Source of the DNA: Pseudomonas triticicola
GTDB taxonomy: Bacteria > Pseudomonadota > Gammaproteobacteria > Pseudomonadales > Pseudomonadaceae
Direction of reading: 5' to 3'
Length of the DNA stretch: 64,000 bases
Assembly (NCBI RefSeq): GCF_019145375.1
Contig: NZ_JAHSTX010000001.1
Coordinates: 4,874,647 to 4,938,646 of the forward strand
Under the pieces are notes generated by a model, which ran no database searches, was not told where the DNA came from, and was given only the letters and a program-made list of their open reading frames with translations. Positions 28,165 to 38,294 of this stretch are shown in pieces; positions within the stretch are counted from its first letter, which is position 1, and the number at the start of each line of letters is the position of its first letter. A program made the translations under genes and the position numbers.

Positions 28165-28642
28165 GTGGCTGAGCAAAAAAATCGGCAAGGCACGATTGAT
28201 GCTCTGGGTAATGACCTTCTACCCGCCGTATCTCGGCGCCGGAGTGCGCGTTCGGCACATCAGTGACGACTTTCGCGATGTGCAGGTGTCCATGGGTTTG
28301 GGTTGGTACAACCGCAACTACGTCGGCACCCAGTTTGGCGGCAGTCTGTATTCGATGGTCGACCCGTTCTTCATGTTGATGCTGATGGAAAACCTCGGCC
28401 CGAAATACATCGTCTGGGACAAAGCCGCCGACATCGATTTCATTGCGCCGGGCAAAGGCCCGGTGTTCGCCCGGTTCAACATCGACCAGACTCTGCTCGA
28501 CGAGATCCGCCGGCAGACCGCCAACGGCGAGAAATACCTGCCGCAGTTGCAGGTCGACATTCATGACGGCGCCGGCAACCTTGTGGCGCGGGTCGGTAAA
28601 ACCCTTTACGTGCGGCTCAAGCCGCAAGCGAGACAGGCCTAA
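28157..28642 (+). CDS. DUF4442 domain protein (hotdog-fold, thioesterase-like)
   Basis: 161-aa protein with a hotdog-type core. VRHISDDFRDVQVSMGLGWYNRNYVGTQFGGSLYSMVDPFFM is the family's conserved block (residues about 32-73), where PaaI-like thioesterases bind acyl-CoA. No clear catalytic Asp/Glu of the classical type can be assigned. It overlaps ubiH by 8 bp and ends 3 bp before the ubiI-type gene, so it is embedded in a ubiquinone biosynthesis operon. A role in quinone or lipid metabolism is plausible but unproven. Confidence 0.85.
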   Translation: MLEWLSKKIGKARLMLWVMTFYPPYLGAGVRVRHISDDFRDVQVSMGLGWYNRNYVGTQFGGSLYSMVDPFFMLMLMENLGPKYIVWDKAADIDFIAPGKGPVFARFNIDQTLLDEIRRQTANGEKYLPQLQVDIHDGAGNLVARVGKTLYVRLKPQARQA

Positions 28643-28645
28643 AGC

Positions 28646-29869
28646 ATGGAAATGCGCGCAGATCTGCTGATTGTCGGAGCCGGAATGGTCGGCAGCGCCT
28701 TGGCGCTGGCGCTACAGGACAGTGGGCTGGAAGTGCTGCTGCTCGACGGCAGCCCGTTGAGCGTGAAGCCGTTCGATGCCGAAGCGGCGTTCGAACCGCG
28801 CGTCAGTGCATTGTCGGCGGCGAGCCAGCGCATTCTCGAACGCCTCGGTGTCTGGGACGGCATCGCCCAGCGGCGCAGCAGCCCGTACACCGACATGCAC
28901 GTCTGGGACGGCAGCGGCACCGGACAAATTCATTTTTCGGCGAGCAGCGTACATGCCGATGTGCTCGGCCACATTGTCGAAAACCGCGTGGTGCAGGATG
29001 CGCTGCTCGAGCGTTTGCATGATTGCGACCTCGGCATGCTGGCCAATGCGCGGCTGGAACAGATGCGTCGCTCCGGCGATGACTGGCTGCTGACCCTGGC
29101 CGATGGCCGCACCTTGCGCGCGCCGCTGGTGATCGCGGCGGACGGCGCCAATTCTGCTGTGCGCCGTCTCACTGGGGTGGCGACCCGCGAGTGGGATTAT
29201 CTGCATCACGCCATCGTCACCAGCGTGCGCTGCAGCCAGCCGCACCGCAAAACCGCCTGGCAGCGCTTTACCGATCACGGGCCATTGGCGTTTCTGCCGC
29301 TGGAACGTGATGGTCAGCAGGACTGGTGCTCGATCGTCTGGTCGACCACACCGGCTGAAGCCGAGCGCTTGATGGCGCTGGAGGAGACTGCGTTTTGCGC
29401 TGAGCTGGAGCGAGCCTTCGAGGGGCGCCTCGGTGAAGTGATCAGCGCCGACCCGCGTCTGTGCGTGCCGCTGCGTCAGCGTCACGCCAAACGTTATGTC
29501 GCTGAAGGCCTGGCGTTGATCGGTGATGCGGCGCACACCATTCACCCGTTGGCGGGGCAGGGTGTGAACCTTGGTTTCCTCGATGCAGCGGTGCTGGCGG
29601 AAGTGCTGCTGCAAGCGCATGAGCGTGGTGAGCGACTGGCGGATGTCAAAGTATTGAGCCGTTATGAGCGCCGGCGCATGCCACACAATCTGGCGCTGAT
29701 GGCGGCGATGGAAGGCTTCGAGCGGTTGTTCCAGGCCGACCCGCTGCCACTGCGCTGGTTGCGCAATACCGGGTTGAAACTGGTCGAGCAGATGCCCGAG
29801 GCGAAGGCGTTGTTTGTTCGCGAGGCGCTGGGGCTGACCGGGGATCTTCCAGCACTGGCAAAGCCCTGA
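28646..29869 (+). CDS. ubiI: UbiI/VisC-type FAD-dependent ubiquinone hydroxylase
   Basis: 407-aa paralogue of UbiH. FAD-binding LLIVGAGMVGSALALALQDS is at residues 6-25, the DG motif is LVIAADGANSAVRRLTGV, and the second FAD motif is ALIGDAAHTIHPLAGQGVNLGFLDA. In E. coli UbiI performs C5 hydroxylation in ubiquinone synthesis. It is the last gene of the ygfB-pepP-ubiH-DUF4442-ubiI operon and is followed by a REP doublet. UbiF-type specificity (C6) cannot be excluded from sequence alone. Confidence 0.9.
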   Translation: MEMRADLLIVGAGMVGSALALALQDSGLEVLLLDGSPLSVKPFDAEAAFEPRVSALSAASQRILERLGVWDGIAQRRSSPYTDMHVWDGSGTGQIHFSASSVHADVLGHIVENRVVQDALLERLHDCDLGMLANARLEQMRRSGDDWLLTLADGRTLRAPLVIAADGANSAVRRLTGVATREWDYLHHAIVTSVRCSQPHRKTAWQRFTDHGPLAFLPLERDGQQDWCSIVWSTTPAEAERLMALEETAFCAELERAFEGRLGEVISADPRLCVPLRQRHAKRYVAEGLALIGDAAHTIHPLAGQGVNLGFLDAAVLAEVLLQAHERGERLADVKVLSRYERRRMPHNLALMAAMEGFERLFQADPLPLRWLRNTGLKLVEQMPEAKALFVREALGLTGDLPALAKP

Positions 29870-29894
29870 CCGCCTCATTGAGGCTGATGGCCCC

Positions 29895-29960
29895 TTCGCG
29901 AGCAGGCTCGCTCCCACAGTTGAGATGCATTCCAATGTGGGAGCGAGCCTGCTCGCGAAA
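29895..29960. repeat. REP doublet (type A)
   Basis: Inverted pair of GCGAGCAGGCTCGCTCCCAC in the TTCGCGAGC...GCTCGCGAA arrangement, between the ubiquinone operon and hitA. Confidence 0.9.
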
Positions 29961-30089
29961 GCGTCCGCCCACTTACCGCAGTTTTGAGTCGTGCAACATC
30001 TGGTAACGCCTTCCCCCAGTGTTCGATTGTGGTGGTAAATGTGAGTCCTTATCATTTGGCCCACCTTTCCCGACCGTGAGACCACTCCC

Positions 30090-31094
30090 ATGTTGGCACC
30101 CAAGCGTCTTCTGACCGCACTGGCCTTGACCCTGATCGGCAGCACCACTGCCCAGGCCGCCGATGAGGTGGTGGTTTATTCGTCGCGTATCGATGAGCTG
30201 ATCAAACCGGTATTCGATGCCTACACCGCCAAGACCGGGGTGAAGATCAAGTTCATCACCGACAAGGAAGCGCCGCTGATGCAGCGCATCAAGGCCGAAG
30301 GTGAAAACGCCACAGCCGATCTGCTGCTCACCGTCGATGCCGGCAACCTGTGGCAGGCCGAGCAGATGGGCATCCTCCAGCCATTCACCTCGAAAACCAT
30401 CGACGCCAATATTCCTCAGCAATATCGCTCGTCCACCCACGCCTGGACCGGCCTGAGCCTGCGCGCGCGGACCATCGCCTATTCCACCGAGCGGGTGAAG
30501 CCGGGCGAACTGACCACCTATGAAGCGCTGGCCGACAAGAATTGGGAAGGTCGCCTGTGCCTGCGCACGGCGAAGAAGGTCTACAACCAGTCGCTGACTG
30601 CGACCATGATCGAAGTCCACGGCGCCGAGAAGACCGAGAAAATCCTCAAGGGCTGGGTCAACAACCTGTCCACTGACGTGTTCTCCGATGACGTTGCGGT
30701 GCTGGAAGCGATCAACGCCGGGCAGTGTGACGTTGGCATCGTCAACACCTACTACTACGGTCGCCTGCACAAGCAGAAGCCTGAATTGCCGGTGAAGCTG
30801 TTCTGGCCGAACCAGGCTGATCGTGGTGTGCATGTGAACCTGTCGGGCATCGGCCTGACCAAACATGCACCGCACCCGGAAGCGGCCAAGGCCCTGGTCG
30901 AATGGATGACCACGCCTGAGGCGCAGAAGATTTTTGCCGACGTGAATCAGGAATTCCCGGCCAACCCGGCGGTGGCGCCTTCGGAAGAAGTGGCGGCATG
31001 GGGCAAGTTCATTGCTGATACCTTGCCGGTAGAAGTGGCGGGCAAACGTCAGGCCGAGGCGATCCGGATGATGGATCGGGCGGGGTGGAACTGA
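30090..31094 (+). CDS. hitA: Ferric-iron ABC transporter periplasmic binding protein
   Basis: 334-aa FbpA/HitA-type binding protein. A signal peptide of about 22-24 residues ([16 protein letters not shown] then ADEVVVYSS) precedes the mature domain. The iron-ligating tyrosine cluster is visible in [16 protein letters not shown], and [23 protein letters not shown] is typical of the class. It would deliver Fe(III) to the permease encoded next. No cognate ATP-binding gene is present downstream, as in P. aeruginosa hitAB. A type B repeat separates it from hitB. The upstream region contains only a weak Fur-like half-site, so Fur control is not claimed. Confidence 0.92.
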   Translation: MLAPKRLLTALALTLIGSTTAQAADEVVVYSSRIDELIKPVFDAYTAKTGVKIKFITDKEAPLMQRIKAEGENATADLLLTVDAGNLWQAEQMGILQPFTSKTIDANIPQQYRSSTHAWTGLSLRARTIAYSTERVKPGELTTYEALADKNWEGRLCLRTAKKVYNQSLTATMIEVHGAEKTEKILKGWVNNLSTDVFSDDVAVLEAINAGQCDVGIVNTYYYGRLHKQKPELPVKLFWPNQADRGVHVNLSGIGLTKHAPHPEAAKALVEWMTTPEAQKIFADVNQEFPANPAVAPSEEVAAWGKFIADTLPVEVAGKRQAEAIRMMDRAGWN

Positions 31095-31130
31095 GGCGTT
31101 TCGTGTAACTGTTGATCTTTCAAGATCGTT

Positions 31131-31278
31131 CCCTCACCCCAGCCCTCTCCCGGAGGGAGAGGGAGCCAACTTGTGTTGTTTTCGAAACTTGAGTTCGACT
31201 CAATATCTCAGGTCGATGTAGTTTGCATGAGCACCTCGGTCAGTTCCCTCTCCCTCCGGGAGAGGGCTAGGGTGAGGG
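31131..31278. repeat. Type B repeat pair between hitA and hitB
   Basis: Two copies of the CCCTCACCCCAGCCCTCTCC-type element (31131-31167, and inverted 31245-31278) flank an AT-richer 77-bp spacer. They occupy most of the 245-bp gap between hitA and hitB, inside what should be one operon. They could fold into a large hairpin or two smaller ones. Confidence 0.8.
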
Positions 31279-31339
31279 CAGCAATCCCAACCTGAAATAC
31301 GCAATCCAAGAACACCCCAATCCCTCCAGAGACCCAAAA

Positions 31340-32956
31340 GTGGCCCACCCCGCCCAACGCCGCTGGTACCCCATCGTCTTCGCCATCGCCGCGCTGGTGC
31401 TGTTGCCGCTGAGCGTGCTGTTGTTGTCGTGGCAGACCATCGATCAGCAGATCTGGTCGCACCTGTGGCAAACCCAGATGCCGCGTCTGCTCGGCAATAC
31501 CCTGACGCTGATCCTCGGCGTCGGTGTCGGCGTGACGCTGCTGGGTGTCAGCCTCGCGTGGCTGACCAGTCTCTGTGAATTCCCCGGTCGGCGCTGGCTC
31601 GACTGGGCGCTGATGCTGCCCTTCGCCATTCCAGCGTATGTACTGGCGTTCGTTTTCGTCGGCCTGCTCGATTTCGCCGGCCCCGTGCAAACCCTGCTGC
31701 GCGAATGGTTCGGCACGGGTCTGCGCCTGCCGCGAGTGCGTTCCACCGGCGGGGTGATCGTGGTGCTGGTGCTGGTGTTTTATCCCTACGTTTATTTGCT
31801 GGCGCGCACCGCGTTCCTGGCTCAGGGCAAAGGTTTGATGGAAGCGGCGCGGGTGCTCGGGCAGTCGCCGTGGCAGGCGTTCTGGCGGGTTGCGCTGCCG
31901 ATGGCGCGCCCGGCGATCGGCGCGGGCGTGGCGCTGGCGCTGATGGAAACCCTCGCCGATTTTGGCGCGGTATCGGTGTTCAATTTCGACACCTTCACCA
32001 CGGCAATCTACAAGACCTGGTACGGCTTCTTCAGCCTGCCCAGCGCCGCACAACTGGCCAGTCTGTTGCTGCTGGTAGTGATGCTGGTGCTGTACGGCGA
32101 GCGCCGGGCACGCGGGGCGAATCGGGCCAGCAATGAGCGGCCACGGGTGAAAGCGCTGTATCACCTGCGCGGGCTCAAGGCTTTGGCGGCGACAGGCTGG
32201 TGTGGAATGGTATTCGCCTGCGCCTTCGTCATCCCGGTGCTGCAACTGGTCGTCTGGTTCTGGCAGCGTGGGCGGTTCGATCTTGATGAGCGTTATGCCG
32301 GGCTGATTTTGCATACGCTGTATCTGGGCGCGATGGCGGCGCTGATCACCGTCAGTGTTGCGCTATTGCTGGCGTTTGCCCGGCGCCTGGCACCGACCCC
32401 AGCCATCAACTCCGGCGTCGGTCTGGCCAATCTCGGCTACGCCTTGCCCGGTTCGGTGCTGGCAGTGTCGATCATGCTTGCCTTCAGTTATCTGGATCGT
32501 GAACTGGTGATTCCGCTCTCCGCCTGGCTCGGTGGTGCCGGCAAACCGTTGCTGCTCGGCAGCCTCGCGGCGTTGCTGATGGCTTATCTGGTGCGCTTCA
32601 TTGCCGTCGCCTATGGGCCGCTGGAAAGCAGTCTGGCGCGTATACGGCCCTCTTTGCCTGAAGCGGCACGTAGCCTGGGTGTCAGTGGGCCGCGACTGTT
32701 TTTCAAAGTGTATCTGCCGCTGCTGCTGCCCGGCACCTTGAGCGCCGCGTTGCTGGTGTTCGTCGATGTGCTCAAGGAAATGCCTGCGACCCTGCTGATG
32801 CGCCCGTTTGGCTGGGACACGCTGGCGGTGCGCATCTTTGAAATGACCAGCGAAGGCGAGTGGGCGCGCGCTTCGTTGCCGGCATTGACGCTGGTGCTGG
32901 TCGGCCTGTTGCCGGTGATCGGATTGATTCGACGTTCGGCGCACCGAAACACTTAG
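31340..32956 (+). CDS. hitB: Ferric-iron ABC transporter permease
   Basis: 538-aa fused permease of the FbpB/SfuB type, with two homologous halves each carrying an EAA coupling loop: first EAARVLGQSPWQAFWRVALPMARPAI (about 173-198), second EAARSLGVSGPRLFFKVYLPLLLPG (about 441-465). About twelve hydrophobic segments are present. The GTG start (31340) is the first reasonable start before the hydrophobic (M)AHPAQRRWYPIVFAIAAL; its Shine-Dalgarno is weak. It works with HitA. The ATPase must be encoded elsewhere. Confidence 0.9.
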   Translation: MAHPAQRRWYPIVFAIAALVLLPLSVLLLSWQTIDQQIWSHLWQTQMPRLLGNTLTLILGVGVGVTLLGVSLAWLTSLCEFPGRRWLDWALMLPFAIPAYVLAFVFVGLLDFAGPVQTLLREWFGTGLRLPRVRSTGGVIVVLVLVFYPYVYLLARTAFLAQGKGLMEAARVLGQSPWQAFWRVALPMARPAIGAGVALALMETLADFGAVSVFNFDTFTTAIYKTWYGFFSLPSAAQLASLLLLVVMLVLYGERRARGANRASNERPRVKALYHLRGLKALAATGWCGMVFACAFVIPVLQLVVWFWQRGRFDLDERYAGLILHTLYLGAMAALITVSVALLLAFARRLAPTPAINSGVGLANLGYALPGSVLAVSIMLAFSYLDRELVIPLSAWLGGAGKPLLLGSLAALLMAYLVRFIAVAYGPLESSLARIRPSLPEAARSLGVSGPRLFFKVYLPLLLPGTLSAALLVFVDVLKEMPATLLMRPFGWDTLAVRIFEMTSEGEWARASLPALTLVLVGLLPVIGLIRRSAHRNT

Positions 32957-33111
32957 TCGTCAGTCCTACATCATGCGGCTACAATGCGCGGCATTCGGTG
33001 CGGTTCGTCTGACAGACCCGTGCGCTGGAATCGGCTGCAAGCCTTACTTATCAAGGCTTTCAGCCGTATAGCGGCGGTCCGCACCCTCGCCACGCCCGGA
33101 AGGAGAAACCC

Positions 33112-34194
33112 ATGGGACAGCGTACGCCTCTGTATGACCTGCACCTCGCGCTCGGCGCGAAGATGGTCGATTTTGGCGGTTGGGACATGCCACTGCATTA
33201 CGGCTCGCAGGTCGAGGAGCACCACGAAGTGCGCCGCGATTGCGGGGTGTTCGATGTTTCCCATATGACCGTGATCGATGTCAACGGCGCCCAGGCCAAA
33301 GCCTGGCTCCAGCATTTGCTGGCCAACGACGTCGAACGTCTGCACCGCCCCGGCCGGGCGTTGTACAGCACCATGCTCAACGAGCGTGGCGGCATCGTCG
33401 ACGACATGATCGTCTATCGCCTCGACGACGCCTACCGGCTGGTGTTCAACGCCTCGACCCGCGATCAGGATCTGGCCTGGATGAACGCCCAGCTCGGCGC
33501 CTACGACGTGCAACTGCACGAGCGCGCCGAGCTGGCGATGCTCGCCATCCAGGGCCCGCAGGCCCGGCACAAGATTGCCGAACTGGTCACCCAGTCCCGC
33601 GCCACGCTGATCCAGCAACTCAAACCTTTCGAAGGCGCCATCGACGGCGACTGGTTCATCGCGCGCACCGGTTACACCGGCGAGGATGGCCTGGAAATCT
33701 GCCTGCCGGCGAATCAGGCGCCGGGCTTCTTCAACGATCTGGTCGGAGCCGGTATTTCCCCGATCGGCCTTGGCGCTCGCGACACGTTGCGCGTCGAGGC
33801 CGGCATGAACCTGTACGGTCAGGATATTCATCAGGACGTTTCACCGCTGGCCTCGAACATGGCCTGGAGCATCGCCTGGGAGCCGGCCTCGCGGCAGTTC
33901 ATCGGCCGCGCGGCGCTGGAGGCGGAAAAAGCCGCCGGTGTGGCGCACAAGCTGGTCGGTCTGGTGCTGGAAGAGCGCGGGGTTTTGCGCGCTCACCAAG
34001 TGGTTCGCATCGCCGATGTTGGCGAAGGGGAGATCACCAGTGGTAGTTTCTCTCCTACGCTGAGCAAATCGATTGCCCTGGCGCGTGTACCGATGGCAAC
34101 CGCCGACCGCGCCGAAGTGGAAATCCGTGGCAAGTGGTATCCGGTGCGAGTGGTCAAACCGACCTTCGTACGCCATGGCAAAACCTTGATCTAA
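33112..34194 (+). CDS. gcvT: Glycine cleavage system T protein (aminomethyltransferase)
   Basis: 360-aa aminomethyltransferase that releases ammonia from the H-protein-bound aminomethyl group and forms 5,10-methylene-THF. It starts MGQRTPLYDLHLALGAKMVDFGGWDMPLHYGSQ, nearly invariant. The active-site DVSHM (catalytic Asp) and the folate-binding RTGYTGEDGLEIC and GLGARDTLRVEAGMNLYGQDI are present. A good AGGAGAAACC site precedes the ATG. gcvH follows after 47 bp. A candidate -10 (TACAAT, 32980-32985) lies upstream. Confidence 0.96.
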   Translation: MGQRTPLYDLHLALGAKMVDFGGWDMPLHYGSQVEEHHEVRRDCGVFDVSHMTVIDVNGAQAKAWLQHLLANDVERLHRPGRALYSTMLNERGGIVDDMIVYRLDDAYRLVFNASTRDQDLAWMNAQLGAYDVQLHERAELAMLAIQGPQARHKIAELVTQSRATLIQQLKPFEGAIDGDWFIARTGYTGEDGLEICLPANQAPGFFNDLVGAGISPIGLGARDTLRVEAGMNLYGQDIHQDVSPLASNMAWSIAWEPASRQFIGRAALEAEKAAGVAHKLVGLVLEERGVLRAHQVVRIADVGEGEITSGSFSPTLSKSIALARVPMATADRAEVEIRGKWYPVRVVKPTFVRHGKTLI

Positions 34195-34241
34195 CCTTTT
34201 CTGGCGGGCATGACCGCTGACCAATTTCCGAGGAACCGAAG

Positions 34242-34625
34242 ATGAGCGATATCCCTGCCGAACTGCGTTTTGCCGAAAGTCATGAATGGGCGCGTCTGGA
34301 AGCTGACGGCACTGTCACCGTGGGCATCAGCGATCACGCGCAGGAAGCGCTGGGCGACGTGGTGTTCGTCGAGCTGACCGAAGTCGGCAAGGTGTTCGCC
34401 GCCGGTGATCAATCCGGCGTGGTCGAGTCGGTGAAAGCCGCCTCCGACATCTACGCCCCGGTCAGCGGTGAGGTCATCGCGATCAACGAAGACCTGGGCG
34501 GCTCGCCCGAGCTGCTGAACTCCGACCCGTACGGCGCGTGGATCTTCAAGCTCAAGCCAAGCGACAAGGCCGAGCTGGACAACCTGCTGGATGCTGCTGG
34601 GTACAAGGCTGCAATCGGCGAGTAA
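34242..34625 (+). CDS. gcvH: Glycine cleavage system H protein
   Basis: 127-aa lipoyl carrier that shuttles the methylamine intermediate between GcvP, GcvT and the L-protein. The lipoylation lysine is in [19 protein letters not shown] at about residue 65. It starts [21 protein letters not shown] strong terminator with a UUCG-type tetraloop follows the stop, separating gcvTH from gcvP. Length is normal. Confidence 0.97.
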   Translation: MSDIPAELRFAESHEWARLEADGTVTVGISDHAQEALGDVVFVELTEVGKVFAAGDQSGVVESVKAASDIYAPVSGEVIAINEDLGGSPELLNSDPYGAWIFKLKPSDKAELDNLLDAAGYKAAIGE

Positions 34626-34641
34626 GTCGCCGGCAACACTC

Positions 34642-34670
34642 AAAGCCCCGATTCGTCGGGGCTTTTTTAT
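34642..34670 (+). terminator. Rho-independent terminator after gcvH
   Basis: AGCCCCGA (34644-34651) and TCGGGGCT (34656-34663) form a stem with a TTCG tetraloop, followed by six T. It sits between gcvH and gcvP, so gcvP probably has its own promoter or depends on read-through. Confidence 0.9.
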
Positions 34671-34688
34671 GGGCGCCGAATATCCCTT

Positions 34689-34777
34689 TGTGGGAGCGAG
34701 CCTGCTCGCGAAAGCGCCATATCAGTCAATGCCAAGGTTTCTGAAACACCGCTTTCGCGAGCAGGCTCGCTCCCACA
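34689..34777. repeat. REP doublet (type A, opposite arrangement)
   Basis: Here the pair runs TGTGGGAGC...GCTCGCGAAAG, spacer, CTTTCGCGAGC...GCTCCCACA, i.e. the reverse order to the doublets at 649, 8116, 22585 and 29895. It separates gcvH from gcvP. Confidence 0.9.
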
Positions 34778-34861
34778 GGGGCGGCGTGATCTTGAAAATT
34801 CGCCTGCTATGCTGGTTTGACCGTGTCGATTGACGCCAAGCGCCAGCCAGGAGAGCCCGTC

Positions 34862-37735
34862 ATGTCCCAGTCGCCGTCCCTGAGCCAGTTACGCGATCCC
34901 GAAGCCTTTCTGCGCCGCCACCTCGGCCCGGATGCCGCCGAGCAGCAAGCGATGCTCGACAGCCTCGGCCTGGGCAGTCGCGCCGAGCTGATCGAGCAGA
35001 CCGTGCCGCCGGGCATTCGCTTCAATCGCGCACTGGATCTGCCGCCGGCCCTCGACGAACAGGCTGCACTGGCGAAGCTGCGCGGTTATGCCGAGCAGAA
35101 TCAGCTGTTCACCAGCCTGATCGGTATGGGCTACCACGGCACCGTCACGCCAACCGTCATTTTGCGCAACGTGCTGGAAAATCCCGGCTGGTACACCGCG
35201 TACACCCCATACCAACCAGAAATCGCTCAAGGCCGGCTTGAAGCGCTGCTGAATTTTCAGCAACTGACCATCGACCTCACCGGCCTGGAACTGGCCAACG
35301 CCTCGCTGCTCGATGAGGCTACCGCAGCGGCCGAAGCCATGGCTTTGGCCAAGCGCGTGGCGAAGTCGAAGAGCAATCTGTTTTTTGTGGATGAAAATTG
35401 CCATCCGCAAACTCTCTCCGTGGTACAGACCCGCGCCGAAGGTTTCGGCTTCGAGCTGATCGTCGACGCGGTGGATAACCTGGCGCAGCACGAGGTGTTC
35501 GGCGCGCTGCTGCAATATCCGGACACCCACGGCGAAATCCGCGATCTCAAACCCTTGATCAACCACCTGCACGCGCAACAGGCCCTGGCCTGTGTCGCCA
35601 CCGATTTGCTCAGCCTGCTGGTGCTGACGCCGCCGGGTGAGTTGGGGGCCGATGTGGTGTTCGGTTCGTCCCAGCGTTTCGGTGTGCCGATGGGGTATGG
35701 CGGGCCGCACGCGGCGTTCTTCGCCAGCCGCGAAGAGTACAAGAGGGCGATTCCGGGGCGGATCATCGGTGTGTCGAAAGATGCTCGCGGCAACGTCGCG
35801 CTGCGCATGGCCCTGCAGACCCGCGAGCAACACATCCGCCGCGAGAAAGCCAATTCGAACATATGCACAGCGCAGGTACTGCTGGCCAATATCGCCAGTT
35901 GCTACGCGGTGTATCACGGCCCCGAGGGCTTGAAGCGTATCGCCCAGCGCGTGCATCGCCTGACCTGCATCCTCGCCGCGGGACTCGAGCGCAACGGCAT
36001 CAAACGGCTCAACAGGCAGTTCTTCGACACGCTGACTCTGGAGGTCGGCGGTGCGCAAACGGCGATCATCGAAAGTGCTCAGGCAGCGCAGATCAACCTG
36101 CGCATTCTTGGTCGCGGCCGCGTCGGTCTGAGTCTGGACGAGACCTGTGATGAACACACCGTGGCGAAACTGTTCGATGTGCTGCTCGGCGCCGATCACG
36201 GCCTGAGCGTTGATGCGCTTGATGCGCAGGACATCGCCTCGGGAATTCCCGACGAACTCCAGCGCAGTACGCCGTACCTGCAACATCCGGTGTTCAACGC
36301 TCACCACAGCGAAACCGAGATGCTGCGTTACCTCAAACAGCTGGAAAACAAGGATCTGGCGCTCAACCAATCGATGATCCCGCTAGGCTCGTGCACGATG
36401 AAACTCAACGCCACCAGCGAGATGATCCCGATTACCTGGCCGCAGTTCGCCCATCTGCATCCGTTTGTGCCGAGGGAGCAGGCTGTCGGTTACACGCTGA
36501 TGATCGAAGAGCTTGAGCGTTGGTTGTGTGCGATTACCGGTTTCGATGCGATCTGCATGCAGCCCAACTCCGGCGCGCAGGGCGAGTACGCCGGGCTCCT
36601 GGCGATCCGTAAATATCACGAGAGCCGGAAGGAAGGCGCGCGGGATATCTGCCTGATTCCGTCCTCGGCCCACGGCACCAATCCAGCGTCGGCGCAGATG
36701 GCCGGGATGCGTGTGGTGATTGTTGAATGCGATGAGGCGGGCAATGTCGATCTGGAGGATTTGAAAGCAAAAGCCGCCGAGGCTGGGGATAAGTTGTCAT
36801 GCCTTATGGCGACCTACCCATCGACCCACGGCGTGTACGAAGAAGGCATCAGCGAGATCTGCGAGGTTATCCACAAGCACGGCGGTCAGGTGTACATGGA
36901 CGGCGCCAACCTCAATGCGCAGGTCGGGCTGGCACGGCCGGCGGACATCGGTGCCGACGTGTCGCACATGAATTTGCACAAGACCTTCTGCATTCCCCAT
37001 GGCGGCGGCGGGCCGGGCATGGGCCCGATCGGGGTTCGCGCGCATCTGGCGCCGTTCGTCGCCAACCATCCGGTGGTGCCGATTGACGGGCCGCTGGCAC
37101 AGAACGGCGCAGTCAGCGCAGCGCCGTGGGGCAGTGCGAGCATTTTGCCGATCAGCTGGATGTACATCGCCATGATGGGGCCGCAACTGGCGGACGCCAG
37201 CGAGGTGGCGATTCTGGCGGCGAATTATCTGGCGCAGCATTTATCCGGCGCGTTTGCGGTGCTGTATACCGGGCGCAATGGCCGGGTGGCGCATGAATGC
37301 ATTCTTGATCTGCGCCCGCTGAAGGCGCAGACCGGCATCAGCGAGGAAGACGTCGCCAAGCGTCTGATGGATTACGGCTTCCACGCGCCGACCATGTCCT
37401 TCCCGGTGCCAGGGACGTTGATGGTCGAGCCGACCGAGAGCGAGTCCAAGGCAGAGCTCGACCGCTTCATCGCGGCGATGCTGAGCATTCGCGCCGAGAT
37501 CAATGAAGTGCAGAAGGGCAACTGGCCGGGCGAAGACAACCCGCTCAAACGCGCGCCGCATACCTTGGCCGATGTCACTGGGATCTGGGAGCGACCCTAC
37601 AGTGTCGAACAGGCCATCACCCCGGATGCGCACACACGCTTGCACAAATATTGGCCGGCGGTGAATCGGGTGGATAACGTCTACGGCGATCGCAACCTGT
37701 ATTGCGCGTGTGTGCCGGTGGATGATTACCGCTGA
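34862..37735 (+). CDS. gcvP: Glycine dehydrogenase (decarboxylating), P protein
   Basis: 957-aa PLP enzyme that decarboxylates glycine and passes the aminomethyl group to GcvH. It is the full-length fused form (N-terminal and C-terminal homologous halves). The PLP lysine is at about residue 707 in [20 protein letters not shown], and the glycine-rich loop follows directly. Other conserved segments are [20 protein letters not shown] and [15 protein letters not shown]. The start [24 protein letters not shown] (34862) was chosen over an upstream in-frame codon because the family begins here. Confidence 0.96.
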   Translation: MSQSPSLSQLRDPEAFLRRHLGPDAAEQQAMLDSLGLGSRAELIEQTVPPGIRFNRALDLPPALDEQAALAKLRGYAEQNQLFTSLIGMGYHGTVTPTVILRNVLENPGWYTAYTPYQPEIAQGRLEALLNFQQLTIDLTGLELANASLLDEATAAAEAMALAKRVAKSKSNLFFVDENCHPQTLSVVQTRAEGFGFELIVDAVDNLAQHEVFGALLQYPDTHGEIRDLKPLINHLHAQQALACVATDLLSLLVLTPPGELGADVVFGSSQRFGVPMGYGGPHAAFFASREEYKRAIPGRIIGVSKDARGNVALRMALQTREQHIRREKANSNICTAQVLLANIASCYAVYHGPEGLKRIAQRVHRLTCILAAGLERNGIKRLNRQFFDTLTLEVGGAQTAIIESAQAAQINLRILGRGRVGLSLDETCDEHTVAKLFDVLLGADHGLSVDALDAQDIASGIPDELQRSTPYLQHPVFNAHHSETEMLRYLKQLENKDLALNQSMIPLGSCTMKLNATSEMIPITWPQFAHLHPFVPREQAVGYTLMIEELERWLCAITGFDAICMQPNSGAQGEYAGLLAIRKYHESRKEGARDICLIPSSAHGTNPASAQMAGMRVVIVECDEAGNVDLEDLKAKAAEAGDKLSCLMATYPSTHGVYEEGISEICEVIHKHGGQVYMDGANLNAQVGLARPADIGADVSHMNLHKTFCIPHGGGGPGMGPIGVRAHLAPFVANHPVVPIDGPLAQNGAVSAAPWGSASILPISWMYIAMMGPQLADASEVAILAANYLAQHLSGAFAVLYTGRNGRVAHECILDLRPLKAQTGISEEDVAKRLMDYGFHAPTMSFPVPGTLMVEPTESESKAELDRFIAAMLSIRAEINEVQKGNWPGEDNPLKRAPHTLADVTGIWERPYSVEQAITPDAHTRLHKYWPAVNRVDNVYGDRNLYCACVPVDDYR

Positions 37736-37758
37736 TCTCTAAATCCACCACCGCCCCT

Positions 37759-37846
37759 GTGGGAGCGAGCCTGCTCGCGAAAGCAATCGTCCAGCCAGCG
37801 TTTTCGGTGACTGGCTCACCGCTTTCGCGAGCAGGCTCGCTCCCAC
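37759..37846. repeat. REP doublet (type A, opposite arrangement)
   Basis: TGTGGGAGC...GCTCGCGAAAG and CTTTCGCGAGC...GCTCCCACC flank a spacer of about 40 bases, as at 34689. It lies between gcvP and the convergent DUF2388 gene. Confidence 0.9.
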
Positions 37847-37878
37847 CGGGTTTTGTATTGGGTTCAGAAGACAGGCAA

Positions 37879-37908
37879 AAAAATGCCGCTCGTTTGAGCG
37901 GCATTTTT
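37879..37908. terminator. Bidirectional terminator between gcvP and the DUF2388 gene
   Basis: AAAAATGCCGCTC (37879-37891) pairs with GAGCGGCATTTTT (37896-37908) around a GTTT loop. The A and T runs allow it to work on both strands. Confidence 0.92.
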
Positions 37909-37909
37909 G

Positions 37910-38227
37910 TTACTCGGAAGCCACGGCGTTCTTCGCCAGAATCGCGTTCGCCAGTTCCATGTCCGAAGCCTGGAGGCCAGGGTTGTCGGCGCGGACTTTC
38001 TGCATCGCTGCTTCCAGATACGGGCCACGGATGCCGCCGTCGCTGGCGACGAAGCTGCCGGCGTCGTCCTGGGCGGCGACGATCAGCTTGTGATCCTTGA
38101 ACGTCAGGTAGGTCGAACCGGTGGTGGCGCCGGAGGAGATGACGTTACGCCAAAAGCTGTCCGCCATGGCCGAACCAACGGGAAGCGACAGCAGGGCCAA
38201 GGTGGCGACAGCGAGTTTGAGACGCAT
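37910..38227 (-). CDS. DUF2388 periplasmic protein
   Basis: 105-aa secreted protein typical of Pseudomonas. Signal peptide MRLKLAVATLALLSLPVGSAMA is followed by DSFWRNVISSGATTGSTYLTFKDHKLIVAAQDDAGSFVASDGGIRGPYLEAA, the DUF2388 signature. Function is unknown. Family members often occur as two or three tandem copies; only one is seen here, between gcvP and the secretion ATPase gene. The terminator ends one base before its stop codon. Confidence 0.88.
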   Translation of the reverse strand: MRLKLAVATLALLSLPVGSAMADSFWRNVISSGATTGSTYLTFKDHKLIVAAQDDAGSFVASDGGIRGPYLEAAMQKVRADNPGLQASDMELANAILAKNAVASE

Positions 38228-38294
38228 GATGAGGTGACTCCTGGGATTGACTACGGCGTTGGATAGCCGATCCCCGATCCAGTTCCGTGCTGAA

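Noticed and set aside
30038..30058. Possible Fur box before hitA (AAATG...CATTT)
   Set aside because: The match to the GATAATGATAATCATTATC consensus is too poor; only TTATCA and short flanks agree.
34689..37846. Repeated palindromes that could suggest a CRISPR array
   Set aside because: The copies are REP doublets scattered between genes, not regularly spaced repeats with unique spacers, and no cas genes are present.
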